Source: Roseomonas gilardii subsp. gilardii (GTDB taxonomy: Bacteria > Pseudomonadota > Alphaproteobacteria > Acetobacterales > Acetobacteraceae). From it: DNA of 64,000 nt. This document shows, piece by piece, positions 9,149-18,389 of this stretch. Location of the stretch: positions 1,910,501 to 1,974,500 of the forward strand of contig NZ_CP095554.1 of NCBI RefSeq assembly GCF_023078375.1, given 5' to 3'. Every line of letters begins with the position of its first letter. Position 1 is the stretch's first letter. The notes below the pieces were generated by a model. The model saw nothing but the letters and a program-made list of their open reading frames with translations. It was not told where the DNA came from and ran no database searches. A program made the position numbers and the translations under genes.

Positions 9149-10050
9149 CCGCCAAGACCTTCTCCCGCGCCTGGCTGCTCTCGCCGGCCCCGGAATCCCG
9201 CCGGCAGGCCGCCTGGGGGCAGCGCTACCAGGCCTGGCTGGCCTTCCGCCGCAATCCGCTGGCCATGGCCGGGCTGATCGTGGTGGTGCTGCTGCTCGCG
9301 CTCTCGCTGCTGGCGCCGGTGCTGGCCACGCACGACCCGAACATCCAGAACCTGGCGAACCGGCTGCAGCCCTGGTCGGCCCAGCACTGGCTGGGCACGG
9401 ACGAGCTGGGACGCGACGTCTATTCCCGCCTGCTCTATGGCGGGCGGATCACGCTCGGCATGGTGGTCTCCGTGGTGATCCTGGTGGCGCCGCTGGGCCT
9501 CGTGGTGGGCTGCATCGCGGGCTATGCCGGGGGGATCTGGGACCGCATCCTGATGCGCGTCACCGATGTCTTCCTGGCCTTTCCCCGGCTGATCCTGGCG
9601 CTGGCCTTCGTGGCCGCGCTGCGCCCGGGGGTGGAAAGCGCGGTGATCGCCATCGCGCTGACCGCCTGGCCGCCCTATGCCCGCCTCGCCCGGGCGGAGA
9701 CGCTGACCATCCGCCGCACCGACTACATCGCCGCGGTGCGCCTGTCCGGCGCCTCGCCGGCCCGGGTGGTGCTGCGGCACGTGGCGCCGATGTGCATCCC
9801 CTCCCTGACGGTGCGGGTGACGCTGGACATGGCCTCGATCATCCTGACCGCCGCCGGGCTGGGCTTCCTGGGCCTTGGCGCGCAGCCGCCGCTGCCGGAA
9901 TGGGGGACGATGATCGCGACGGCACGGCGCTTCGTGCTGGAGCAATGGTGGGTTCCGGTGATCCCGGGCATCGCCATCTTCGTGGCCAGCCTCGCCTTCA
10001 ACCTGCTGGGCGACGGGCTGCGCGACGTGCTGGACCCGAAGCAGCGCTGA
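9145..10050 (+). CDS. ABC importer permease, DppC-like
   Basis: Second inner-membrane permease, 301 residues, with the OppC_N segment (WLAFRRNPLAMAGLIVVVLL), HWLGTDELGRDVYSRLLYGG typical of DppC/OppC, and an EAA loop DYIAAVRLSGASPARVVLRH. The start codon overlaps the dppB stop by ATGA, giving translational coupling. Unusually, the ATPase genes do not follow directly: an exporter gene intervenes. Confidence 0.9.
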   Translation: MTAKTFSRAWLLSPAPESRRQAAWGQRYQAWLAFRRNPLAMAGLIVVVLLLALSLLAPVLATHDPNIQNLANRLQPWSAQHWLGTDELGRDVYSRLLYGGRITLGMVVSVVILVAPLGLVVGCIAGYAGGIWDRILMRVTDVFLAFPRLILALAFVAALRPGVESAVIAIALTAWPPYARLARAETLTIRRTDYIAAVRLSGASPARVVLRHVAPMCIPSLTVRVTLDMASIILTAAGLGFLGLGAQPPLPEWGTMIATARRFVLEQWWVPVIPGIAIFVASLAFNLLGDGLRDVLDPKQR

Positions 10051-10120
10051 GGCGGGCGGGGAAGGGTGCCCTCTCCCCCGGCCGCGGAATGAGCTTGACG
10101 TCGTCTCCCCACATTGCTCT

Positions 10121-10141
10121 GCACGGGCTTCCTGCCCGTGC
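10121..10141 (+). terminator. hairpin between dppC-like gene and exporter gene
   Basis: Perfect 8-bp stem GCACGGGC-TTCCT-GCCCGTGC in the 111-bp gap after dppC. No U-run follows, so it may attenuate rather than stop transcription, lowering expression of the distal genes. Confidence 0.35.
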
Positions 10142-10161
10142 CGCCGTGAGTCTCCCGCCCC

Positions 10162-11898
10162 ATGCTTCGCCGCTTCTTCGCCTATTACCGCCCCTGGCGG
10201 CGCCTGTTCCTGCTGGATTTCGGCTGCGCGGTGCTGTCGGGCCTGCTGGAGCTGGGCTTTCCCATCGCCGTGCGCGCCTTCGTGGACCATCTTCTGCCGC
10301 AACAGGACTGGCCGCTGATCCTGCTCGCCTCGGCGGGGCTGATCTTCATCTATCTGGCCAATACCGGGCTGATGGCCATCGTGAACTACTGGGGCCACAT
10401 GCTCGGGATCAACATCGAGACGGAGATGCGGCGGCGGGCCTTCGACCACCTGCAGAAGCTCTCCTTCCGCTTCTACGACAACCAGAAGACCGGGCATCTG
10501 GTGGGGCGGCTGACCAAGGACCTGGAGGAGATCGGCGAGGTCGCGCATCACGGGCCGGAGGACCTGTTCATCGCGGTGATGACCTTCCTCGGCGCCTTCG
10601 GGCTGATGCTCTGGGTCAATGTGCCGCTGGCGCTGATGACGGCGGTGATCGTGCCGCTGACGAGCTGGGTCTCCACCCATTACGGCAGCCGCATGACCCG
10701 CACCTGGCGCGCCATCTATGGCCGTGTCGGCGCCTTCAACGCGCGGATCGAGGAGAATGTCGGCGGCATCCGCGTGGTGCAGGCCTTCGCCAACGAGGAT
10801 CACGAGCGCGCCCTCTTCGCCCGGGACAATGCGGGCTACCGCGACACCAAGCTGCAGGCCTACCGCATCATGGCGGCCAGCCTGTCCATCTCCTATCTCG
10901 GCATGCGGCTGACGCAGATGGTGGTGATGGTCGCCGGCGCCTATTTCGTGATCCGGGGTGAGCTCACGGCCGGCGGCTTCGTCGGCTTCCTGCTGCTGGT
11001 CGGCGTCTTCTTCCGGCCGGTGGAGAAGATCAACGCGGTGCTGGAGACCTATCCCAAGGGCATCGCCGGCTTCCGCCGCTATGTCGAGCTGCTGGAGACC
11101 CAGCCCGACGTGGCGGATGCGCCCGACGCCGTGCCGGCGCCGCCGCTGCGGGGCGATATCCGCTACGAGCATGTCACCTTCGGCTATACGCCGGACAAGC
11201 CGGTGCTGCGCGACATCGGGCTGGAGATCCGGGCCGGGGAAACGGTGGCCTTCGTCGGCCCCTCCGGCGCCGGCAAGACCACGCTCTGCTCCCTGCTGCC
11301 ACGCTTCTATGAGCTGGATTCCGGCCGCATCACCATCGACGGGATGGATATCCGGCGCATGACCCTGTCCTCCCTGCGGGCGCAGATCGGCATCGTGCAG
11401 CAGGACGCCTTCCTCTTCTCCGGCACGCTGCGGGAGAACATCGCCTATGGCCGCCTCGATGCCAGCGAGGCGGAGATCCGCGAGGCCGCCCGCCGTGCCC
11501 GGCTGGAGGCGATGATCGCCGCCTTGCCGGAGGGGCTGGACACGGTGGTGGGGGAGCGCGGGGTGAAGCTGTCCGGCGGGCAGAAGCAGCGCATCGCCAT
11601 CGCCCGGATCTTCCTGAAGAACCCGCCGATCCTGATCCTGGATGAGGCGACCTCCGCCCTGGACACGGAGACGGAGCGGGCGATCCAGGCCTCGCTGGCC
11701 GAACTCTCCGAGGGGCGCACCACGCTGGTGATCGCGCACCGCCTCGCCACCATCCAGAACGCCGACCGGATCGTGGTGGTGGACGCCTCCGGCATTGCCG
11801 AGCAGGGGCGCCATGCCGAGCTGGTGGCCCGCGGGGGGATCTATCGCCGCCTGCACGAGGCCCAGCATGGGGCCGCCGGCACGGCGCGGGCGGGGTAG
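10162..11898 (+). CDS. half-size ABC exporter (MsbA-like, TMD-NBD fusion)
   Basis: Type IV ABC exporter of 578 residues. The transmembrane domain (about 1-310) has six helices and the coupling segments RRRAFDHLQKLSFRFYDNQK and VGGIRVVQAFANEDHERA. The nucleotide-binding domain shows Walker A GPSGAGKTT, Q-loop VQQDAFLFSGTLRENIAYG, signature LSGGQKQRIAIAR, Walker B ILILDEATSALD and the H-loop IAHRLATIQNAD. All catalytic residues are intact. The substrate (lipid, drug or peptide) cannot be inferred. It sits inside the importer operon between permease and ATPase genes, which is atypical. Confidence 0.88.
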   Translation: MLRRFFAYYRPWRRLFLLDFGCAVLSGLLELGFPIAVRAFVDHLLPQQDWPLILLASAGLIFIYLANTGLMAIVNYWGHMLGINIETEMRRRAFDHLQKLSFRFYDNQKTGHLVGRLTKDLEEIGEVAHHGPEDLFIAVMTFLGAFGLMLWVNVPLALMTAVIVPLTSWVSTHYGSRMTRTWRAIYGRVGAFNARIEENVGGIRVVQAFANEDHERALFARDNAGYRDTKLQAYRIMAASLSISYLGMRLTQMVVMVAGAYFVIRGELTAGGFVGFLLLVGVFFRPVEKINAVLETYPKGIAGFRRYVELLETQPDVADAPDAVPAPPLRGDIRYEHVTFGYTPDKPVLRDIGLEIRAGETVAFVGPSGAGKTTLCSLLPRFYELDSGRITIDGMDIRRMTLSSLRAQIGIVQQDAFLFSGTLRENIAYGRLDASEAEIREAARRARLEAMIAALPEGLDTVVGERGVKLSGGQKQRIAIARIFLKNPPILILDEATSALDTETERAIQASLAELSEGRTTLVIAHRLATIQNADRIVVVDASGIAEQGRHAELVARGGIYRRLHEAQHGAAGTARAG

Positions 11899-11950
11899 GG
11901 TGCATCCCCCCCGATGTTCCTCGTCCCGGCGCTGTTCTAAAGAGGACGTA

Positions 11951-12819
11951 ATGCCCGAAAAGCTCGTCGAGATCCGCAACCTCCGGGTCGCCTTCGCCTC
12001 CGCCACCGGGGTCACGCCCGCCGTGCGCGGCCTGTCCCTGACCCTGGGCCGCGAGAAGCTCGGCATCGTCGGGGAGAGCGGCTCCGGCAAGTCCGTGACC
12101 GGGCGCGCGCTGATGCGCCTGCTGCCCGCCACCGCCGATGTGCGGGCGGATGCGCTGCGCTTCGGCGGCACCGATATCCTGACGGCGCCGGAGCGGGAGA
12201 TGCGCCGCCTGCGCGGCGGGCGGATCGGGCTGATCCTGCAGGACCCGAAATACAGCCTGAACCCGGTGCTCCCCATCGGCCGCCAGATCACCGAGGCGCT
12301 GCGCCAGCACAAGCGCATCGGCCGGGGCGAGGCGCGCGACCGGGCGCTGGCGCTGCTGGAAAGCGTGCGCATCCGCGATCCGGGGCGCGTGCTCGACGCC
12401 TATCCGCACGAGGTTTCGGGCGGCATGGGGCAGCGTGTGATGATCGCCATGATGCTGGCGCCCGAGCCGGACATGCTGATCGCCGACGAGCCGACCAGCG
12501 CGCTGGATTCCTCGGTGCAGGCGGAGATCCTGCGCCTGATCGGCGATCTGGTGGACAGCCGGGGCATGGCGCTGATGCTGATCAGCCACGATCTGCCGCT
12601 GGTCAGCCATTTCTGCGACCGCATCCTGGTGATGTATGCGGGGCAGGTGATGGAGGAACTGAAGGCCTCCGAACTGCACAGGGCGGAACATCCCTACACG
12701 CGCGGGCTGCTGGCCTGCCTGCCCTCGCTGGCGAAGCCGCGCGGGCGCCTGCCGGTGCTGACGCGCGACCCGGCCTGGCTGGAACCGAGAAGCCCCGTTC
12801 ATCAGGAGGGAGCGGCATC

Positions 12820-12823
<4 letters not shown>
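11951..12823 (+). CDS. ABC importer ATPase, DppD-like
   Basis: First ATPase of the peptide importer, 290 residues. Walker A GESGSGKSVTG, Q-loop LILQDPKYSLNP, signature VSGGMGQRVMIAMM (methionine after GG is normal for DppD), Walker B MLIADEPTSALD, and the start of the oligopeptide C-terminal motif HPYTRGLLACLPSL. GAGGAC precedes the ATG at 11951. The stop overlaps the next start (GTGA). The C-terminal OppD extension with its iron-sulfur cysteines is short or absent. Confidence 0.9.
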
Positions 12824-13557
<734 letters not shown>

Positions 13558-13679
13558 CAAGCCACCGCGACAGCCCACGGACAGGCGGCAACCGCTTCCG
13601 CCCCGGACTCATCACAGTGTGAGCGCGGGCGGGCCGGAAGGGAGGCCGGGAACGGTCGCCTTCCGGAACGGAAGCCGCT

Positions 13680-14558
13680 ATGCCGCTGGTAATGTCTGAG
13701 CCCGATGCAAGCGCGTCCCCGTTCCATCGCGACCTCGCCCGGGACATTCTGCTGCGATTGCGGGCGCGCGGCGCGCGGCCCGGCGACCGTCTCTCGCGTC
13801 TCGGCCTGGCCCGGGAATTCGGCGTCAGCCGCACGCCGGTCCTGGCTTCCCTCGCCCTGCTGGAACGTCTCGGCGTCGTGGTCACCGAGGGGCGCTCGGT
13901 CCGGCTCCTCGATCCCGGCTACGATCCGGCGCGCCTCGACGTGGCCGACGAGACCGCCCTTCTCGTGCTCCGGATCGCGCGCGAGCGCCGCGACGGCAAC
14001 CTGCCCGAGGAGGTGTCGGAGCGGATGCTGCGGCAAAGGACCGGGGCCAGCCGCACGGCGCTGCATGAGGCCCTGCATCATCTGGAATCGGTGGGGATCG
14101 CCACGCGCAACCGGGGCCATGGCTGGCGCCTCGGCATGGGTTTCGCGAGCGAGGAGGAACGCGTGGCCTCCTACCGCTTCCGCCTGATGCTGGAGCCGGC
14201 GGCGCTGCTGGAGCCGGGTTTCACCCTGCCCCGCGACCGGATGGCCGCCCTGCGCGAAAGCCAGGAAGCCGCCCTGCGCCGGCCATGGCGGGAAGGGGAT
14301 GTGCCGCGTTTCTACGAGAGCGCCGCGGGCTTCCACCTCGCGCTGGCGCAGGGCTGCGGCAACCGCTTCGTCATCCAGGCGGTGGAGATGCAGAACCGCC
14401 TGCGCCATCTCCACGGGCTGCACCTGTTGGACCGGGCGCGGGTGCATGACGCGGCGCGTGAGCATCTCGGCATCCTGGATGCGCTGGAAATGGGCGACCG
14501 CGCCCTGGCCGCGGAACGGATGCGCGCGCATCTGCAGGGCAGCCTCGCCCCGCGATAG
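13680..14558 (+). CDS. GntR-family regulator with two wHTH segments and FCD-like domain
   Basis: DNA-binding regulator, 292 residues. Residues about 17-75 form a GntR winged helix (ILLRLRARGARPGDRLS then LAREFGVSRTPV). A second wHTH-like segment follows at about 115-160 (LRQRTGASRTALHEALHHLE then GIATRNRGHGWRLG), and only then the helical ligand-binding FCD/VanR-like domain (about 165-290). A doubled reader head is less common than the usual single one. It follows the importer operon on the same strand after 122 bp and probably controls it in response to the imported ligand. Start at 13680; 13692 is also possible. Confidence 0.8.
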   Translation: MPLVMSEPDASASPFHRDLARDILLRLRARGARPGDRLSRLGLAREFGVSRTPVLASLALLERLGVVVTEGRSVRLLDPGYDPARLDVADETALLVLRIARERRDGNLPEEVSERMLRQRTGASRTALHEALHHLESVGIATRNRGHGWRLGMGFASEEERVASYRFRLMLEPAALLEPGFTLPRDRMAALRESQEAALRRPWREGDVPRFYESAAGFHLALAQGCGNRFVIQAVEMQNRLRHLHGLHLLDRARVHDAAREHLGILDALEMGDRALAAERMRAHLQGSLAPR

Positions 14559-14572
14559 CGCCCGCCGAAAGG

Positions 14573-15625
14573 TCAGGCCCCGGCCGGGATCTCCTCCTCC
14601 AGCAAAGCCGCCTCCTCCGCCTCCAGGCGTTCCGTCTCTCCCGGCTGGAGGCCGAAGCGCCGGGCGACATCGGGGGCGTAGCGCAGCAGGTCCGGCCGCA
14701 ACCGGATCAGCGCGAGGTCCTTGGCCTTGGCCTCCAGCATCACGTCGAATTCCAGACCTTCGGCGAGCCGCATGAAGGTGATGAACTCGAAGGGGTTGCA
14801 GTAGTCCGCATGGCCCGTCCAGACGGGCGGCACGAGCACGGTCTTGTTCTTGCCCGTCCGGCGATCCTTGCGCTGCGTCTCGCGCAGCTCCGTGCGGGGC
14901 GAGGAGAAGTGGCATTTCGGGCGTACCCCTGCGGGCCAGGAGCGCAGGAAGCGTTCCAGGGTCGGCCGCATCGCCAGCCCCTCGGGGTTCAGGCACCAGA
15001 AATGCTGGTGGTCGAAGATCAGCCGCACGCCGGTCCGCTCCTGAATCCAGAGCACGTCGGCGGCGGAGAAGCGCAGGTCGTCATTCTCCAGCACCAGGCG
15101 GCGGCGCACCGGTTCCGGCAGCCTCTCCTCCCAGCAGCGTACCCAGCGCTCCCGGCTGGCGGGCACGTCGCCATAGGTGCCGCCGACATGCACCACCACC
15201 ACGGCCTCCGGGCCGAGCTCCATGCGGTCCAGCATCTCCGCCTGGGCAGCGAGGTCCCGGATGCTCTTCTCCACCAGTGCCGTGTCGGGGCTGTTCAGCA
15301 CGATGAACTGCGAGGGATGGAAGGAGAGCCGGATATCCATCTCCCGCGCCCGGGCGCCGAAGGCGCGCAGCTCCGCATCGCTTTCCGCGATCATGCCGTG
15401 GAACTGCGGCATGTCAGGATGCGTGGCATAGGGCGCGAGGTCGGAGGACATCCGGTACATCCGGATGCCGTGCCGGCCGAGATAGTCCAGCGCCCGGTGC
15501 ATGTACTCCAGCGAGACCCGGAGATGCGGCGCGCTCTGCCAGCGCCGCGTGTCGTTGCTCCGGATCTCCGGCGCGCCCATCAGCTTGACGGGAAAGCCGA
15601 GGCGCAGCGTTTCCTGTGCGGCCAT
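14573..15625 (-). CDS. uvsE: UV damage endonuclease UvsE
   Basis: Metal-dependent TIM-barrel endonuclease that nicks 5' to UV photoproducts, an alternative to UvrABC. Diagnostic motifs are visible: MSSDLAPYATHP, RLSFHPSQFIVLNSP, VVHVGGTYGD, RLVLENDD and FDHQHFWCLNP; these histidines and acidic residues bind the metal cluster. About 350 residues, slightly longer than the Thermus-type enzyme. I choose the ATG at 15625 because GGGGGAAAGA lies just upstream; an in-frame GTG at 15652 would add nine residues. It converges on the GntR gene with 14 bp between them. Confidence 0.92.
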   Translation of the reverse strand: MAAQETLRLGFPVKLMGAPEIRSNDTRRWQSAPHLRVSLEYMHRALDYLGRHGIRMYRMSSDLAPYATHPDMPQFHGMIAESDAELRAFGARAREMDIRLSFHPSQFIVLNSPDTALVEKSIRDLAAQAEMLDRMELGPEAVVVVHVGGTYGDVPASRERWVRCWEERLPEPVRRRLVLENDDLRFSAADVLWIQERTGVRLIFDHQHFWCLNPEGLAMRPTLERFLRSWPAGVRPKCHFSSPRTELRETQRKDRRTGKNKTVLVPPVWTGHADYCNPFEFITFMRLAEGLEFDVMLEAKAKDLALIRLRPDLLRYAPDVARRFGLQPGETERLEAEEAALLEEEIPAGA

Positions 15626-15717
15626 GCCGTCCGTCTTTCCCCCGAATCCCACCCGTCGCCAACGCGGTCTGGCGAGCGGGGTTCGGGGGCCTCGCCAAAG
15701 CGTGCGTTCCCCGGCGG

Positions 15718-16731
15718 CTACAGCCCCTGGAACAGCGCCGTGGAGAGGTAGCGTTCCGCGAAGGAGGCGGCGATGCCGACGACCAGACGGCCCTCCATCG
15801 CCGGGTCCCGCGCCACCTCCACCATCGCATGCAGCACGGCGCCGGAGGAGATGCCGACCGGCAGGCCCTCCAGCCGCGCGCAGCGCCGGGCCATGGCCAT
15901 GGCGTCGGATTCGCCCACCGCGCGGATCTGGTCCAGCCGCTCCAGCTCCAGTACCCCCGGCTTGAAACCGGCACCGATGCCCTGGATGTCGTGCGGCCCC
16001 GGATCGTCCCCGGCCGAGAGCACGGCGCTTTCCCGCGGCTCCACGCCGATGATGCGCAGGCTGGCGCGGCGCGGCTTCAGCGTCCTGGCGATGCCGGTCA
16101 GCGTACCGCCGGTGCCGATGCCGCTGACGATGGCATCCACCTCGCCACCGGTATCGGCCCAGATCTCCTCGGCCGTGGTCGCGGCATGGATCTCCGGATT
16201 GGCCTCGTTGTCGAACTGGCGTGGAATCCAGGCGCCGGGCGTGGCGGCGGCGATGGCCTCGGCCCGGGCGATGGCCCCGGACATGCCGCGCCGGGCGGGC
16301 GTCAGCTCCACATGCCCGCCCATCAGGCGGATCATCTTCTGCCGCTCCACCGAGGCGCCGTCGGGCATCACCACGGTCAGCGCATAGCCCTTGGCGGCGG
16401 CCACGAAGGCCAGGGCGATGCCGGTGTTGCCGGAGGTGGGCTCGATCAGCGTGGAGTGGCCGGGCCGGATCAGCCCCTGGCGCTCGGCGGCCTCCACCAT
16501 GGCCAGGCCGATCCGGTCCTTCACCGAGCCGAGCGGATTGAAGAATTCCAGCTTCAGCGCCAGGCGCGCCGGCAGGGCTTCGGCGGCCTCCAGCCTCGGC
16601 AGGCGGACCAGCGGTGTGGCGCCCACGAGGTCGAGCACGCTGTCGTACAGGCGGCCCCTGTGCTGGCTCGGCGGGAGGCGGGACCGTTCCTCCGGCATGG
16701 CGGGGGAGGGGGACGTCGTGTCTTCTTTCAT
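15718..16731 (-). CDS. cysK: cysteine synthase (O-acetylserine sulfhydrylase)
   Basis: PLP enzyme making cysteine from O-acetylserine and sulfide, the last step of the sulfate pathway encoded here. The catalytic lysine lies in EFFNPLGSVKDRIG, the substrate loop is EPTSGNTGIAL, and the phosphate-binding loop is GIGTGGTLTG. The 337 residues match CysK-type enzymes plus an N-terminal extension of about 25. It is transcribed divergently from an Rrf2-family regulator across 86 bp that hold an inverted repeat. Confidence 0.92.
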   Translation of the reverse strand: MKEDTTSPSPAMPEERSRLPPSQHRGRLYDSVLDLVGATPLVRLPRLEAAEALPARLALKLEFFNPLGSVKDRIGLAMVEAAERQGLIRPGHSTLIEPTSGNTGIALAFVAAAKGYALTVVMPDGASVERQKMIRLMGGHVELTPARRGMSGAIARAEAIAAATPGAWIPRQFDNEANPEIHAATTAEEIWADTGGEVDAIVSGIGTGGTLTGIARTLKPRRASLRIIGVEPRESAVLSAGDDPGPHDIQGIGAGFKPGVLELERLDQIRAVGESDAMAMARRCARLEGLPVGISSGAVLHAMVEVARDPAMEGRLVVGIAASFAERYLSTALFQGL

Positions 16732-16732
16732 C

Positions 16733-16756
16733 GCACCGGCTGGATTACCACGGTGC
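16733..16756. promoter_or_regulatory. candidate operator between cysK and rrf2-type gene
   Basis: Perfect inverted repeat GCACCG-N12-CGGTGC immediately upstream of the cysK start codon, in the divergent gap shared with the Rrf2 regulator. The size and dyad symmetry suit a dimeric winged-helix repressor. Binding is inferred only. Confidence 0.35.
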
Positions 16757-16817
16757 GGCGGCGTATTTTAGGGGGCATCCGGGAAAGGAACGGCCCAAAC
16801 CCCATGTTGTTGCGCCC

Positions 16818-17264
16818 ATGCTGCTGAAACAGGATCGAGCCCTCACCGCCATTTCCGTGATGCTGGATGTCGCCTTCCATATCGGGCGCGGCGCGGAGGT
16901 GGCGAGCGGCGGGGACATCGCGGACCGCCTCGGCGCGGCCAAGCGGGGGATCGAGCCGGTCTTCCAGGCCCTGTCCCGCGCCGGGCTGCTGGACAGCACG
17001 CGCGGCCCGCGCGGCGGCTACCGCCTTGCCCGCCGGCCGCGCGACATCCGCCTCTGGGACGTGGTGTCCGCCCTGGCCGAGGAGGAGGAGAGCCCGGACA
17101 TGACCGGCCAGCTCCAGGCCGCCGTGGTGGCGCCGCTCTGGGGGGAGATGGAGGGCTTGCTGCGGGAGCGGCTGGAGGGGATGACCCTGGACGACCTGCT
17201 GCGCCGTGCCCAGGCGCGCGGCCTCAAGCGCCCTTCCACGGAGCCGCTGAACTTCGCCATCTGA
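16818..17264 (+). CDS. Rrf2-family regulator divergent from cysK
   Basis: Winged-helix regulator of 148 residues: N-terminal helix and HTH with GGDIADRLGAAKRGIEPVFQALSRAG, then the wing [20 protein letters not shown] typical of Rrf2. It contains no cysteine, so it cannot carry the iron-sulfur cluster of IscR, NsrR or RirA. That leaves the CymR-like class, whose founding member is a cysteine-metabolism repressor that binds CysK in Firmicutes. Its position opposite cysK supports this by context only. The frame is open upstream; the ATG at 16818 begins the domain. Confidence 0.82.
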   Translation: MLLKQDRALTAISVMLDVAFHIGRGAEVASGGDIADRLGAAKRGIEPVFQALSRAGLLDSTRGPRGGYRLARRPRDIRLWDVVSALAEEEESPDMTGQLQAAVVAPLWGEMEGLLRERLEGMTLDDLLRRAQARGLKRPSTEPLNFAI

Positions 17265-17293
17265 ATCCCGGCTGCGAATCGCGGCGGGGCGGA

Positions 17294-17407
17294 TCAGAGC
17301 AGCGGCGAGATCCAGGTCATCAGCGCCAGGATGGTCGCGGCAATGGCCAGGGACAACGGGGCCTGATCGGCCTCCTGCAACAGCAGGGCCTCGATCTCGG
17401 CTTCCAT
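17294..17407 (-). CDS. 37-residue single-pass membrane peptide
   Basis: Small ORF with an excellent ribosome-binding site: the reverse strand reads GGAGGAGGAAGCC directly before the ATG at 17407. The peptide has an acidic N-terminus (MEAEIEALLLQEADQAPL) and one hydrophobic helix (SLAIAATILALMTWISPLL). It lies 44 bp downstream of cobA on the same strand and may be co-transcribed. No family recognised. A longer in-frame start (MRDPKGRK) exists but without the strong site. Confidence 0.5.
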   Translation of the reverse strand: MEAEIEALLLQEADQAPLSLAIAATILALMTWISPLL

Positions 17408-17451
17408 GGCTTCCTCCTCCGGTTTCCGCCCCTTTGGGTCGCGCATGAGGC

Positions 17452-18294
17452 TCAGGCCCGCTTTCCCGCCGGCAGCGCCGTTTCGGCCCGGGACACTTCC
17501 GCCTCCAGGCCGGGCAGCAGCATGGCGGCGAGGCCGGCGACCTCGCCCACCACCACCAGCGCCGGCGTCGGCAGGCCGGCGGCCCGGGCGGCGAGGCTGC
17601 AACGGCCCAGCGTGGTGCGCAGCGTGCACTGCCCCGGCAGGCTGGCCTGGGCGACGATGGCCACCGGCGTGTCCGGCCCGCGGCCGCAGGCCAGCAGGCG
17701 CAGGGCGATTTCGTCCAGCCGGCTCAGCGCCATGAAGGCCACCACCGTGCCGCCGCCGCGGCCGAGCGCGGCCCAGTCCACGCTGTCGGGCAGGTTGCCC
17801 GCCTCGTCATGGCCTGTGATGAAGGTGACGGCGCTGGCGATGCCGCGCTGGGTGAGGGGAATGCCCGCCGCCGCCGGGGCGGCGAGGCCGGCGCTGACCC
17901 CTGGCACCACGCGCCAGGGGATGCCGGCGGCGGTCAGCGCGGCGGCTTCCTCGCCGCCCCGGGCGAAGAGGAAGGGATCGCCGCCCTTCAGCCGCACCAC
18001 GCGCTGTCCGGCCCTGGCCCCCGCGATCAGCCGGGCGTTGATCTTCGCCTGGGACAGCGCTGCCGCGCCCTTGCGCTTGCCCACCGGCACCAGCGTGGCC
18101 ACGGGATTGGCCAGGCGCAGCACGCCACGCCCCGGCAGGGCGTCATGGAGCACCAGGTCGGCCCGGCGCAGCGCCTCCGCCGCGCGCAGGGTCAGCAGCG
18201 CGGGATCGCCCGGCCCGGCACCGACCAGCCAGACCTCGCCCGGCCGGGGCGCGTCTCCGGCGGCCAGGGCCGAGCCGTGATCCACCCCTGTCAT
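17452..18294 (-). CDS. cobA: uroporphyrinogen-III C-methyltransferase
   Basis: SUMT: two SAM-dependent methylations of uroporphyrinogen III to precorrin-2, feeding siroheme and cobalamin. The tetrapyrrole methylase motifs are clear: VWLVGAGPGDPALLTL at the N-terminus, VVRLKGGDPFLFARGGEE, and VPGVSAGLAAPAAAGIPLT. The 280 residues make it stand-alone, without the dehydrogenase/ferrochelatase part of CysG. It is divergent from cysI, whose siroheme cofactor depends on this step, so co-regulation from the shared gap is likely. Confidence 0.92.
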   Translation of the reverse strand: MTGVDHGSALAAGDAPRPGEVWLVGAGPGDPALLTLRAAEALRRADLVLHDALPGRGVLRLANPVATLVPVGKRKGAAALSQAKINARLIAGARAGQRVVRLKGGDPFLFARGGEEAAALTAAGIPWRVVPGVSAGLAAPAAAGIPLTQRGIASAVTFITGHDEAGNLPDSVDWAALGRGGGTVVAFMALSRLDEIALRLLACGRGPDTPVAIVAQASLPGQCTLRTTLGRCSLAARAAGLPTPALVVVGEVAGLAAMLLPGLEAEVSRAETALPAGKRA

Positions 18295-18329
18295 GCGCGC
18301 ACCGTCATGCGATTGGCCTTAAACTACGT

Positions 18330-18366
18330 TTGACATGAGCTAATATTGGTATTTCACTCAGATCAA
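18330..18366. promoter_or_regulatory. AT-rich divergent promoter region, cobA / cysI
   Basis: An AT-rich island in very GC-rich DNA between the two start codons. Forward: a consensus TTGACA at 18330-18335, with no convincing -10 at 16-18 bp spacing. Reverse: TTGATC (18366-18361) and TATTAG (18345-18340) with a short 15-bp spacer. A TGAG/CTCA half-dyad spans 18337-18360 and could be an activator site. Assignment of exact elements is uncertain. Confidence 0.4.
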
Positions 18367-18389
18367 GAGGTTTAAGGCGCTTTTCGCAT

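Noticed and set aside
9118-12372. 1084-codon open frame on the minus strand
   Set aside because: Antisense to the dppC-like, exporter and ATPase genes, all with intact motifs; no domain is visible in it.
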